From the NCBI GenBank assembly GCA_964641965.1, contig CAZXLD010000017.1, positions 18,619 through 82,618 of the forward strand: 64,000 nt of DNA, read 5' to 3'. A program made the translations under genes and the position numbers. Shown one piece after another: positions 1 to 8,955 of the stretch (position 1 is its first letter; every line of letters starts with the position of its first letter). Source of the stretch: JAJDFU01 sp964641965. GTDB lineage: Bacteria > Bacteroidota > Bacteroidia > Chitinophagales > Saprospiraceae. Under the pieces are notes generated by a model. It worked only from the letters and a program-made list of their open reading frames with translations. It was not told the DNA's origin and ran no database searches.

Positions 1-430
1 ATAGTTTTGAATTCAACTTTATCGTTTTTGCTTACGCTAACCATGAGCCTTATAAATCGCTCTCATCTGGGTTAACAAAGAATATAAGAACCACGAAGCT
101 TTCAAATTCGGCCTTCCTGCGTACTATCACGAACGTGCCAATAACTTCTTTTTTCTTTTCTATAATCCAGCGCATTGAAGGATCTCATCCTTTGATTCGA
201 GAGTTAACAGTTGCCGACTAAATCCTCATTCACTAGACGAGATAGTTGTGGATAATACCAGGAGTAACTTCCAAAATAGAGATGACTATGACGTATTTTT
301 TCAGATTTAAAACCAGAACCGGTATCTGTAGTGGCTGAAAATTCCTCGTTAAGGACCGATTCTTCTTTCAGGGAAGGGTTTTGCAGCGCGCTCCCCAATT
401 CCCGAAATAATTATTTCTCCGATACACGAC
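1..430. other. Left-edge stretch without a recognised gene
   Basis: This AT-rich stretch lies downstream of the oxidoreductase gene that ends at 431. Only short reading frames with no recognisable protein features are present on either strand. I see no tRNA-like fold and no convincing terminator. It may be the tail of an intergenic region that continues outside the window. Confidence 0.5.
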
Positions 431-1840
431 TTAAATCCTTTTGGCCCTGGGCACCAGATCGGTCAGTGAACTTATGCTCACCGGTTCGCCGGAATCGATG
501 CTATGGCGTGCTGCGATGCCAATCAGGATAGACATCGCCCCGTCTCGCAAGCCAGCCGCATGCTTGAGCGGATCAGGCATATCGGGGTTCAGAAAAATCT
601 TTTCTTGAAGGCGATCGTCTCCGCCCCCGTGGCCTCCCCGCTTGTAGCCTACCGACTGGACCTCGTATTTTTTCCAGTTCTTGTGCACAACGATAGGTGA
701 ATAGATCATGTCCTTATTTCCTTCCTGATCCATTTCGGCGGCGTGCAGAGCTTCTTGATCCAGCTTGTTTTCCGCCAGCCAGGGGATATCCTGCCAGGCT
801 TCGATTCGGCCGTCCATCCCGTTGAAGGCTATTCGCCAGCCCTCGAAAGGAGAGTAGGTCGTCAGGGAGTAGTTGACAACGGCCGCATTGGCGTATTTGA
901 TCTGGGCCGACATCTTGTCATAGATATTGACCTCTTCTCGAAACAGACAATTGTCTCGAATATATCCGTCGTGTGCTTCATGATCAACGTACAGCTGCAT
1001 GAGGTCCTTGCTCCGGGTGATATCCCAGTAAAACTTACAATCCGATGTATGGATGCAGGTTCGGCAGTTGGGTCCCCGGAAGGCCCCGTTAGAACCATAA
1101 TGTTCTAGAGCACCCATAGCGAATACCTCTGAAGGGTCCGAATCCAGCCACCAGTTGAGCAAGTCGAAGTGATGGGTGGCTTTATGCACCCAAAGGGTAC
1201 CACTGTATTCACGCTGCCCATGCCACCGACGAAAATAGGATGCCCCATGGTAAGTATTCAAATACCAATTGAAATCTACCGAGGTGATTTTACCGATGAC
1301 TCCTTCCTCCAGTAATTCCTTGACCTTAGTCATGTAGGGACTCCAACGGTAGTTGAAACCCACAATTAAGTTATGGTCGGATCGCCTTTCGGCATCCAGG
1401 ATCTGCTGGCATTTGCGTTCGTCCGTAGTCAGCGGTTTTTCGGTCAACACATCGCATCCCATATCCAGGCCCTTGATGATGTACTCGTGATGGGTGGCAT
1501 CGGTAGTTGTAACGATCACCAAATCAGGTTGGGTTTGGCGGATCATTTCCTCAAACTGGGTATGAGAAAAAGTCTCACAGTCCACCATCATGTAGTCTTT
1601 GGCATAGGCCAATCGCCCCGGATTGCTATCACAAAGTCCAACGAATTCGAGCTGTTCTGAAAACACATCGACCAATCGGCGTCCCCAGAAGTTGATCCCC
1701 CGGATACCAGTACCGACAAGAACCACCTTAAGTTTCCGGTTTTCGAGTCCAAAGCCCCAGGATGATGCAGGGAAGAAACTACTGGCACCTAACATACTTA
1801 CTGCAGTCAGGAACTTGCGGCGGGAAAGGTTGGATGGCAT
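431..1840 (-). CDS. Exported Gfo/Idh/MocA-family oxidoreductase
   Basis: A 469-residue NAD(P)-dependent oxidoreductase of the Gfo/Idh/MocA family, probably acting on a sugar or cyclitol outside the cytoplasm. The start at 1840 is chosen because the protein then begins with a twin-arginine signal (SRRKFL at 6-11, hydrophobic stretch, Ala-rich end); the frame is open further upstream but that part looks non-coding. The Rossmann motif GTGIRG is at 43-48 and the family EKP motif at 134-136. A cysteine group (C259, C262, C268) lies in the C-terminal domain, which is unusual enough to note. Tat export of cofactor-loaded members is known for this family in Bacteroidota. It stands alone, divergent from the next gene. 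The substrate cannot be read from the sequence. Confidence 0.85.
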   Translation of the reverse strand: MPSNLSRRKFLTAVSMLGASSFFPASSWGFGLENRKLKVVLVGTGIRGINFWGRRLVDVFSEQLEFVGLCDSNPGRLAYAKDYMMVDCETFSHTQFEEMIRQTQPDLVIVTTTDATHHEYIIKGLDMGCDVLTEKPLTTDERKCQQILDAERRSDHNLIVGFNYRWSPYMTKVKELLEEGVIGKITSVDFNWYLNTYHGASYFRRWHGQREYSGTLWVHKATHHFDLLNWWLDSDPSEVFAMGALEHYGSNGAFRGPNCRTCIHTSDCKFYWDITRSKDLMQLYVDHEAHDGYIRDNCLFREEVNIYDKMSAQIKYANAAVVNYSLTTYSPFEGWRIAFNGMDGRIEAWQDIPWLAENKLDQEALHAAEMDQEGNKDMIYSPIVVHKNWKKYEVQSVGYKRGGHGGGDDRLQEKIFLNPDMPDPLKHAAGLRDGAMSILIGIAARHSIDSGEPVSISSLTDLVPRAKRI

Positions 1841-2156
1841 ATTAAAAAGCTTTGGTGGGCAGAAGAGATGTTTGAGAAAAAGTAAATTACTTATTCGCGA
1901 AGGAAAATTAGAACCAAAGGCCTGTTTTAATTCAGTGGATAGTTCGAGCAGGTTCGGGCTAGGCCGGATCTGCGGAGACTGTTTTAAAAAATATGTCAAT
2001 AATTGAATGAATAACTTATAAACACAATACAAGCTTGAAAATCATTCCTTTTTATCAGGTTACTTGGTAATCAAAACAGGAAGGTCAAACTAGGAAGGCT
2101 CAGAAAAATCTGTGTATTCGACGCTTTGATAGATCTGCATTTCGTTTCTTTCCTAT
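1841..2156. other. Divergent intergenic region
   Basis: 316 bases separate the divergent oxidoreductase and glycosyltransferase genes. The minus-strand reading frame stays open into this stretch (to 2032), but its translation is low-complexity and lies before the Tat signal, so I treat it as non-coding. No clear TAnnTTTG promoter was found on either strand. Confidence 0.4.
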
Positions 2157-3608
2157 ATGAAACTTGTGCAACGGTTACCTATTTTGATTCTTTTTATCGG
2201 AATAATCCTTCGGCTTAAAGTCTACCTGGAAAACCGCTCTTTGTTTTTAGATGAAGCCAATCTGGCCCTTAACCTTATTGAACTAGACCCTTGGGCCCTT
2301 TTTATGCCCTTGCAATACCAGCAATTTGCACCTCCGCTTTACAATTTACTGACCAAGGGATTTTGGCACCTTTTTGGCCCTACCGAATGGAGTTTAAGGC
2401 TGACCAGTATGGTAGGCGGCCTGCTTTCGTTATGGATACTTTACTTATTCATGAAAGCTTTGAAATTAAAACCCTGGACCCAGGCTACGCTCTTATACTT
2501 CATTGCCTTTTCGCTGCTGTCTTTACGCTATGCTACGGAATTGAAGCCTTATGCTACAGACATGGCAGTTGCTTTAGCCCTTACCCTAGCTGCCAAAAAT
2601 ACAACTTCCTTTACCCTGGGAAAGGCCTTCGCTTGGGCAGCCGCAGGTGCATTTGCCATTTGGTTTTCTTTCCCTTCGATCTTTGTATTGCTTGCAGTTG
2701 GTATCTATTGGCTGTTTTCCGTTTCACTCCAAAAGGAATTTTTTCAACTGCTTACGATCGGGCTTAGCTGGATAGTTTCCTTCGCGTTTTTATATACTAT
2801 CCAGATTCAACAAAGCCTTGAGGTAGATTTATTAATCGATTACCACGAACCCTATTTTTTTCCGCTTTTCCCAAGCTCGACTACAGATCTACTACGCATA
2901 GGAGCGCTCTTATTAATTCCCATTCGCGCCCTTTTCGGGTATACCGTTTTGGCTTATATCATCGGAAGTGTTTTATGTCTTTTAGGAGTCGGTTATCTGA
3001 TTCAAAAAAGGCAGTCTTGGGGGTTGCTCTTGCTGATACCCATCCTCTCCTGTTATCTGGCATCCGGATTGGGTTATTATTCCCTTATTCCCAGACTGGT
3101 GGTTTTTTTACTGCCTTTTCCTTTGCTACTATTTGGGCTTGGTCTGGAAGCAGTAGTTAAGCTTATCCAAACCCCTTGGGCAAAAGTTGCTGTGGTAGGT
3201 ATTCTACTTATTCCCCTGGTCGCTCTGCCAGAGGGATTGTCCTATTTTGCCTCCCGCCTGGAGATAGCAGAACTCAAGCCCCTCCTGCTCCATTTGAATG
3301 AGCACCCCTCCAAACAAGCTCCCCTTTACGTAGATCATCTGGCTAGTCCGGCTTTTCGGTTCTACACGGCTTACCACAGCTTATCCAGTCAGTTAGATCT
3401 GGGGCCAGTGACCTTGGCAGACTGGGATGAAGATCCCCTACAGTGGCAAATTCAAAGCAATATACAAGGAGCAGCCTGGTTCCTTTATGGTCATCTAATG
3501 AGTCAATCGGAACAAGACCGAATGGGGACTGAACTTGAGAAACTTGGAGGCCAACTTCAACTTGAGCAGGAATCCAAGGCCGCTAGGCTTTGGCTAGTCG
3601 AGCCGTAG
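2157..3608 (+). CDS. GT39-like membrane glycosyltransferase
   Basis: A 483-residue polytopic membrane protein that resembles the ArnT/PMT_2 (GT39, GT-C fold) group, which transfers sugars from polyprenyl-phosphate donors to lipids or proteins on the outer face of the inner membrane. The first helix is followed by a loop with the acidic pair D32-E33 (LDEANLA), the position of the catalytic Asp/Glu in this fold. About ten hydrophobic helices follow, and a soluble C-terminal part starts near residue 385. It precedes the AAA+ ATPase gene by 92 bases on the same strand and may share a transcript. The acceptor and sugar are unknown. Confidence 0.7.
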   Translation: MKLVQRLPILILFIGIILRLKVYLENRSLFLDEANLALNLIELDPWALFMPLQYQQFAPPLYNLLTKGFWHLFGPTEWSLRLTSMVGGLLSLWILYLFMKALKLKPWTQATLLYFIAFSLLSLRYATELKPYATDMAVALALTLAAKNTTSFTLGKAFAWAAAGAFAIWFSFPSIFVLLAVGIYWLFSVSLQKEFFQLLTIGLSWIVSFAFLYTIQIQQSLEVDLLIDYHEPYFFPLFPSSTTDLLRIGALLLIPIRALFGYTVLAYIIGSVLCLLGVGYLIQKRQSWGLLLLIPILSCYLASGLGYYSLIPRLVVFLLPFPLLLFGLGLEAVVKLIQTPWAKVAVVGILLIPLVALPEGLSYFASRLEIAELKPLLLHLNEHPSKQAPLYVDHLASPAFRFYTAYHSLSSQLDLGPVTLADWDEDPLQWQIQSNIQGAAWFLYGHLMSQSEQDRMGTELEKLGGQLQLEQESKAARLWLVEP

Positions 3609-3700
3609 TAAGGATCTTTATCAAATTAAAAATCAAGGATAGAAACGGTTAGGGAAAAGCCGGCTAATGCTTACTTTTCGAATTTAGGCAATATCAAACC

Positions 3701-6700
3701 GTGCATAAAAACATCTCCATCCCATTCCAGGCAATCCGATACCAAAGCCAAGACGGATTGGAATGGCTAAACCCCGTGACGCAAGTGCATGTGCATTGGA
3801 GAGGAGATGCATGGGACCAATTAGTACAGCTACAAGAGGAGGGCTGGGCATCCTATTTGAAGGAGTCTGGCAACTACTATCAGCTAGCCATTGACCATCA
3901 GTATGCGAACCAATGGAAAATCGGTCAACTCCATTGGAATCCGCCGGAAGAACTGATTCCGGAAACACCCTCAGATGGTTTCCTCCTGGATTTCATCTAC
4001 AGTCAGGGCGAAATGGGTTGGCTGGGTATTTGCCCCGGTTTCCGAATTCAAAGCTGGGGAGCGGATAAAAAGGAATTGAGGCAAAAACTTCTTCGGCAAA
4101 TTCACGAAAGCCTGGCTGGAGAAGTAGCACATCAGCGGATGCAAAGCTTATTGGTCGCCTCCGGTGCAAGAGTTCTGGGTATCGAACAGCGCCTACTTAA
4201 GATCCAGGTCCTTGGCAGGAAATCTAACGAAAACTCTATTTCAACAGAGAAAGAGGCTCTTCTGGAGGCTACGGTCGACCCCATAGCGCTTCATAGCTTA
4301 CCGAAGGGGCTTGGCTTTGATCCTTTACTCGAGCAACTACAACCCTTATATCGAGGCCAGCCTCTGCCCAACGTATTGGTGATTGGTCCGAGCGGGTCAG
4401 GAAAGTCGATTTTTATTTACGAACTGATGAGGCGACTGCACGCCCTCGATCCGGAACTCCAATTTTTTGAATCGAATGCCGGTAAGCTAATGAAAGGGCT
4501 AGTCAATGAAACGGGTTGGGAGGATAACCTTCCCAATGTCTGGCAAGCCCTTGCGTCTAAAAAAGGCATTCTATTTTTGAATCAAGCAGATGCGCTGCAT
4601 CAGGTGGGCCAATATGTGGGTAACACCTCCAGTTTGGGTGACGGCCTAAAATCCTTGATGAAAACCCATCGGGTTCCGGTAATGGCAGAATGTACTCCTG
4701 AAGCCTTACGATGGATGGAACAAAAAGCACCGGGGTTTATTCAGCTTTTCTATAAATATCGCCTCGACATATCCCCATCCAGATACAGCTCCATCATTTT
4801 ACAACACCTCCACCCAAAGTCTGCACTATCTCAAACCTACCAGACAGCAGTACAGGAGTTGTTGTATCTACAAAAACGATTTGAGCCCTATTCCGGGCAA
4901 CCGGGAAAAGCAATTCGATTTCTGGAAATACTTCAAAAAGAGGAACCAGAGGCACCGTTGACTATTTCTCGAATACGTATTGCCTACTCTCGGCAGACGG
5001 GGATACCAGCTGTTCTTTTAGATCCGAAGATGCAACTAGACAGACCATCTATTGAATCTCGGCTAGGTCAGCACGTGTTTGGCCAAGCTGCGGCTATACA
5101 AGCAGTGGCTTCCACCTTAATTCGGTTGAAAGCAGGTCTCCTGCGCGAACGAAAACCTGTTGCTTCTTTCCTTTTTGTGGGCCCTACCGGGGTGGGAAAA
5201 ACGGAATTGGCTCAACAATTGGCGTTCTTCCTATTTGGTAACCGAAACCGGCTGATCCGATTCGATATGAGTGAATTTACCGACCGATCTGCTATTTATA
5301 GACTGGTGGGCGGCCAGGGAGGGAAGGAAGGCTTGCTTACTTCAACCGTCCGCAGAAATCCATTCTCCGTAGTTTTATTGGACGAAATCGAAAAAGGTGA
5401 TCCCAGGTTCCTGGATTTATTGCTGCAGATTCTTGGAGATGCTCAGCTGACTGATGAAGAAGGTAAGCTTACCGACTTCGGAGGAACCGTGATAATCATA
5501 ACCTCTAATGTCGGAGCCCGGAGATTAAGCCAAAAGACCATTGGTTGGAATAAAGAAGATGCTGACCTCACCCGATCCCTGATCCTAGAGAGCGAACTTT
5601 TGAAGGTCTTGAGACCTGAATTACTCAACCGGATCGATGAAGTAGTGCCCTTTGCGCCTATGACTCCAGCCGTGATTCAGCAGGTCCTAAACCGGGAGTG
5701 GAAACGATTTTTGCAACGGGAAGGCGTTCGCCCAGACCATATTCAAATAAATCTGACCAAAGAAGCGCGGGAGCAATTAGCAGAGCAAGGATTTGACCCT
5801 AAATACGGAGCGCGCCATCTCCAGCGAATATTGCGTCGGGAAATTTACTTGCCACTAGCTGAAACCCTACGCCAATTAGATCCGGAAGACCCTTTAGACA
5901 TTCAAATAGATTGGCAAAACAAACGATTCCAATTCCGTGCTGATCAGAAAGAACTACCCTTTTCTGACTTGGTCGCCCAACTGGGAAGAGTAGCGCTGGC
6001 CGATCAAGTCACGTCGAGTCGCAAGTATAGTGATGCCGTAAAAAAGGGACCTGTTTGGAATCAAATGGAAAATATCCGAAAACGCCTGGATTGGCAGTCC
6101 AAGCACCAATCCGAGAGTTTTTGGGCAAATTCGATAAATCCAATTCGGCTTCGAAAAGTAGAGCAACTGCTGGCTGAGTTTAACAGCCATACCCAAGCCA
6201 TCGAAGCCTTAGAAGAAGAAACTGCACAGGTAGTACTTGATTCAGGGGATACAAACCTCGAACATCAACTTGAAGAATGGGAATCTGATTTTTTGGATTG
6301 GGGAAGAGCGGTATATGATTTCATCCATCCAGAAGGTACTCAGTGCTTTGTAGCTATTGTAGGAAAACGGGCCAATCATCCTGCGCAATGGTATGAAAGG
6401 CTCTTCCAGAAAGCACATTTTGATTTTCAGTTATTTCATTACGCTGCCTCAGATAATGCCACCTCTCAAAAGTGGAAAAAAGTTTCTTATCCTTCTGTGG
6501 AGGCCATGTTGGAACAAAACACGGAAGGCGATATACGCACCGTTGTTTTCCAACTCAAAGGAAGTACGGTTTATCCGTTCTTACGGCCTGAAATTGGTTT
6601 CCAAAAATGGAAAATGGGGGAAGATCTGGACCGGACATTCAGTATCCTGATTTCGATGGACGACTCTATTCCATCTGAGGTAAATCGTAAATCCTATTTT

Positions 6701-6874
6701 CTAAAAAAGCCCTTTCGTCGCAAAATGGATCGGAACCAAATGGAAGATTTAAACTGGCAAACATCCGGCTTAAACGGATTGGATATGCAACACCGTTTTG
6801 TGAGAGAGCAACTTCAATTCGAGCTCATCAGTTTTATTAAAACCTTTCTATTAAACGGATGGATAAGCGAATAA
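3701..6874 (+). CDS. Clp-like double AAA+ ATPase with a release-factor-like C-terminal region
   Basis: A 1057-residue protein with a GTG start. Residues 1-200 are not a recognisable Clp N-domain. AAA-1 has Walker A GPSGSGKS at 229-236, but its Walker B is ILFLNQ (290-295), with Asn-Gln where Asp-Glu is expected, so it may bind but not hydrolyse ATP. AAA-2 looks intact: Walker A GPTGVGKT (494-501), Walker B VVLLDE (557-562), sensor TSNVG and a GARHL sensor-2 motif in a ClpB-type small domain. From about 789 to the end the chain reads like class I peptide release factor: a coiled-coil with a WAN motif, a block starting CFVAIVG at 882, VVFQLKGSTVYPFLRPEIGF at 948, and DLNWQTSGLNG at 1016 where factors have the segment leading to GGQ. 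GGQ itself is absent. Its stop overlaps the next start by 16 bases. A role as an unfoldase acting at ribosomes is inference only. Confidence 0.8.
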   Translation: MHKNISIPFQAIRYQSQDGLEWLNPVTQVHVHWRGDAWDQLVQLQEEGWASYLKESGNYYQLAIDHQYANQWKIGQLHWNPPEELIPETPSDGFLLDFIYSQGEMGWLGICPGFRIQSWGADKKELRQKLLRQIHESLAGEVAHQRMQSLLVASGARVLGIEQRLLKIQVLGRKSNENSISTEKEALLEATVDPIALHSLPKGLGFDPLLEQLQPLYRGQPLPNVLVIGPSGSGKSIFIYELMRRLHALDPELQFFESNAGKLMKGLVNETGWEDNLPNVWQALASKKGILFLNQADALHQVGQYVGNTSSLGDGLKSLMKTHRVPVMAECTPEALRWMEQKAPGFIQLFYKYRLDISPSRYSSIILQHLHPKSALSQTYQTAVQELLYLQKRFEPYSGQPGKAIRFLEILQKEEPEAPLTISRIRIAYSRQTGIPAVLLDPKMQLDRPSIESRLGQHVFGQAAAIQAVASTLIRLKAGLLRERKPVASFLFVGPTGVGKTELAQQLAFFLFGNRNRLIRFDMSEFTDRSAIYRLVGGQGGKEGLLTSTVRRNPFSVVLLDEIEKGDPRFLDLLLQILGDAQLTDEEGKLTDFGGTVIIITSNVGARRLSQKTIGWNKEDADLTRSLILESELLKVLRPELLNRIDEVVPFAPMTPAVIQQVLNREWKRFLQREGVRPDHIQINLTKEAREQLAEQGFDPKYGARHLQRILRREIYLPLAETLRQLDPEDPLDIQIDWQNKRFQFRADQKELPFSDLVAQLGRVALADQVTSSRKYSDAVKKGPVWNQMENIRKRLDWQSKHQSESFWANSINPIRLRKVEQLLAEFNSHTQAIEALEEETAQVVLDSGDTNLEHQLEEWESDFLDWGRAVYDFIHPEGTQCFVAIVGKRANHPAQWYERLFQKAHFDFQLFHYAASDNATSQKWKKVSYPSVEAMLEQNTEGDIRTVVFQLKGSTVYPFLRPEIGFQKWKMGEDLDRTFSILISMDDSIPSEVNRKSYFLKKPFRRKMDRNQMEDLNWQTSGLNGLDMQHRFVREQLQFELISFIKTFLLNGWISE

Positions 6875-8253
6875 GCCTGTTCTTTTTCCTAATACTATCG
6901 GTACTGGGCAAGCCCGATATATTCGCACAGTCGGATGGATCCTGGTATTTACTGGAATTCAAAGACAAAGGAACGGAAATCACAATTCGAGATTCCTTTA
7001 CAAAGCTTCTTTCGAAAAGGGCACTGGAACGAAGGAATAACCAACAAATCCCCTTTGACGCTTTGGATCGGCCAGTTTATAAAGGCTACCTCCGGGATTT
7101 GGAAGCACTGGGATTTCGATGGTTCCATCCCTCCAAATGGCTGAATAGTGTGGTAGTTACAGGAGATGTTTCCTCCATTTCAAAAATGGAGTCCCTATCC
7201 TATGTTAGGGCGGTAAGCTACCTGGGAAGAATTAAACAAAAAAACAGACCTAAACAGCAAGCTAAAACTCAAAAGCAACTTCCCGAGAAAGACAGTGCCT
7301 ACTATGGTTTGCTTACCCCAGCTGTAAATCTGTTGAATGGATCGTTTCTCCATCAAAATGGATATCGAGGGAAAAATATACTGATAACGATGTTGGATGC
7401 CGGTTATAAAGGGCTGAACCATTGGCAGGGGATCAAGCAGTTGCCAATGATCGGGCAAAACAATCTGATTCATCCTCATGCTCCGATAACCCGCTATTCC
7501 GACCACGGAACGGCAGTCTTGGGGTTGATGGCCATGGACCAACCGGGACGTTATGTGGGGACAGCTCCTGATGCCAGCTTTCATTGCCTGATAACCGAAA
7601 TGGACCGTGGCGAACAGCTGCTGGAGGATTATTTGTGGGCGGTGGGCGTTGAATATGCCGATAGCTTGGGGGCAGATATCATTGTTTCATCGCTGGGGTA
7701 CGGACATTTTCCAAAAAAACAACGCCGGTATAGCGGTAAAAGTCTGGATGGAGCGACCAGTTTCAGCAGCCGGGCTGCCTCCATTGCCGCTCGTAAGGGG
7801 TTATTGGTGATCGTCAGTGCTGGCAACTCCGACCGGAAATGGAATCAAATTACTTTTCCTGCGGATGCCAAAGGAATCCTAGCCGTTGGCGCGGTAGACT
7901 TAAACGGGAGGCCATCTTCTTTTTCAGCTCGAGGACCAACGGGTGATGGACGCACAAAACCGGACCTGGTCGCCCCAGGAGAAGCCCTCCCGATCTGGAC
8001 TGAATCCGGACTTGCATTGCGTCAGGGATATGGCACATCCTATGCCGCCCCATTAGTTGCTGGCCTTGCAGCTTGCTTGATGCAGGCTTATCCAGATGCC
8101 TCCGTGGACGACCTTATCCAAGCGATCAAAAAAACTGCCTCACATGCTTCGAAGCCCGACAACCTAGTCGGGTATGGAATACCAAACTTCAAGAAAGCAT
8201 TTCTATTTCTTCAAAAACGGAATGCAGCTACCATTAAATCGCCTGGTGGTTAA
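6859..8253 (+). CDS. Secreted S8 (subtilisin-like) serine peptidase
   Basis: A 464-residue subtilase with an N-terminal signal peptide ending near AQS (about residue 25), so it is exported. Residues 27-135 look like the propeptide-like region common in Bacteroidota subtilases. The catalytic residues are visible: D180 (MLDAG), H216 (DHGTAV), oxyanion N323 (SAGN) and S394 (GTSYAAP). There is no clear type IX C-terminal sorting domain after the catalytic part. The start codon lies inside the end of the AAA+ ATPase gene (16-base overlap), so translation of the two is probably coupled. Its 3' end overlaps the convergent SDR gene by 20 bases. Confidence 0.9.
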   Translation: MDKRISLFFFLILSVLGKPDIFAQSDGSWYLLEFKDKGTEITIRDSFTKLLSKRALERRNNQQIPFDALDRPVYKGYLRDLEALGFRWFHPSKWLNSVVVTGDVSSISKMESLSYVRAVSYLGRIKQKNRPKQQAKTQKQLPEKDSAYYGLLTPAVNLLNGSFLHQNGYRGKNILITMLDAGYKGLNHWQGIKQLPMIGQNNLIHPHAPITRYSDHGTAVLGLMAMDQPGRYVGTAPDASFHCLITEMDRGEQLLEDYLWAVGVEYADSLGADIIVSSLGYGHFPKKQRRYSGKSLDGATSFSSRAASIAARKGLLVIVSAGNSDRKWNQITFPADAKGILAVGAVDLNGRPSSFSARGPTGDGRTKPDLVAPGEALPIWTESGLALRQGYGTSYAAPLVAGLAACLMQAYPDASVDDLIQAIKKTASHASKPDNLVGYGIPNFKKAFLFLQKRNAATIKSPGG

Positions 8254-8944
8254 AGGGCTGAAGTACCATTTCGGAGACTACTCCGGAATCCGGTTGTTGG
8301 CAAAGGAACCAAATTGACTTTGCAGCCTCCTTGGCGGTTACGAACTTGTCCCGATTGACCCGCATATCTATTTCATCCCAAAAAGGCGTATCCGTACCTC
8401 CCAAATACAAGTTGGTAATCCGGATTTGAGTTCTTCGCAGCTCTTCTCGCACTGACTTTAGCATGCCATTTAGCCCATACTTAGAGGCTGCATAGGCCGC
8501 CGCACCTGCCATTGGCGTTTTCCCAAGAACGCCGGGAAGATTGACAATTAAGCCTTCTTTCCGCTCTTTCATAGGAGGCAGAAAATACTTTAGCAAATAG
8601 AACGCACCTTTCAGGTTGGCATCTATGACCAAGGAAAACTCCTCTGGCTCAAGGCTTTCTATGGGCTTGATGATCCCTAAACCCGCTGCATTAATGAGAA
8701 TATCAAAGGCCTCGACTTGTTGATGCAACTGGTCTGCCAATTGGGCTACCTTAGAAGCATTCGTAATATCGAGCACAAAACAGTGGTCCATAGGTATCCC
8801 AATGTCTTCGGCTATTTCTTTGAGCACCATTGGATCCCGACCTGTTAGAAACACCTCAGCATTGCTTTTATGTAAAAGGCGGGCGGTCTCCCGGCCAATA
8901 CCTCCGGTAGCCCCCACTAGGAGCACTTTCTTACTAGACAACAT
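8234..8944 (-). CDS. Short-chain dehydrogenase/reductase
   Basis: A 236-residue classical SDR, cytoplasmic, NAD(P)-dependent. The nucleotide motif is GATGGIG (11-17), followed by D59, the NAAG motif (85-88) and the YxxxK pair Y151/K155. The usual catalytic Ser before the YxxxK pair is not there: the segment reads VNLPGVLG, with G138 where Ser is expected. This may be a property of a subfamily or may mean altered activity. It lies 11 bases after folE on the same strand, so the two are likely co-transcribed. A pterin-related reductase role (as for sepiapterin reductase) is possible from context but not shown. Confidence 0.8.
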   Translation of the reverse strand: MLSSKKVLLVGATGGIGRETARLLHKSNAEVFLTGRDPMVLKEIAEDIGIPMDHCFVLDITNASKVAQLADQLHQQVEAFDILINAAGLGIIKPIESLEPEEFSLVIDANLKGAFYLLKYFLPPMKERKEGLIVNLPGVLGKTPMAGAAAYAASKYGLNGMLKSVREELRRTQIRITNLYLGGTDTPFWDEIDMRVNRDKFVTAKEAAKSIWFLCQQPDSGVVSEMVLQPFNHQAI

Positions 8945-8955
8945 GTTGCTTATTT

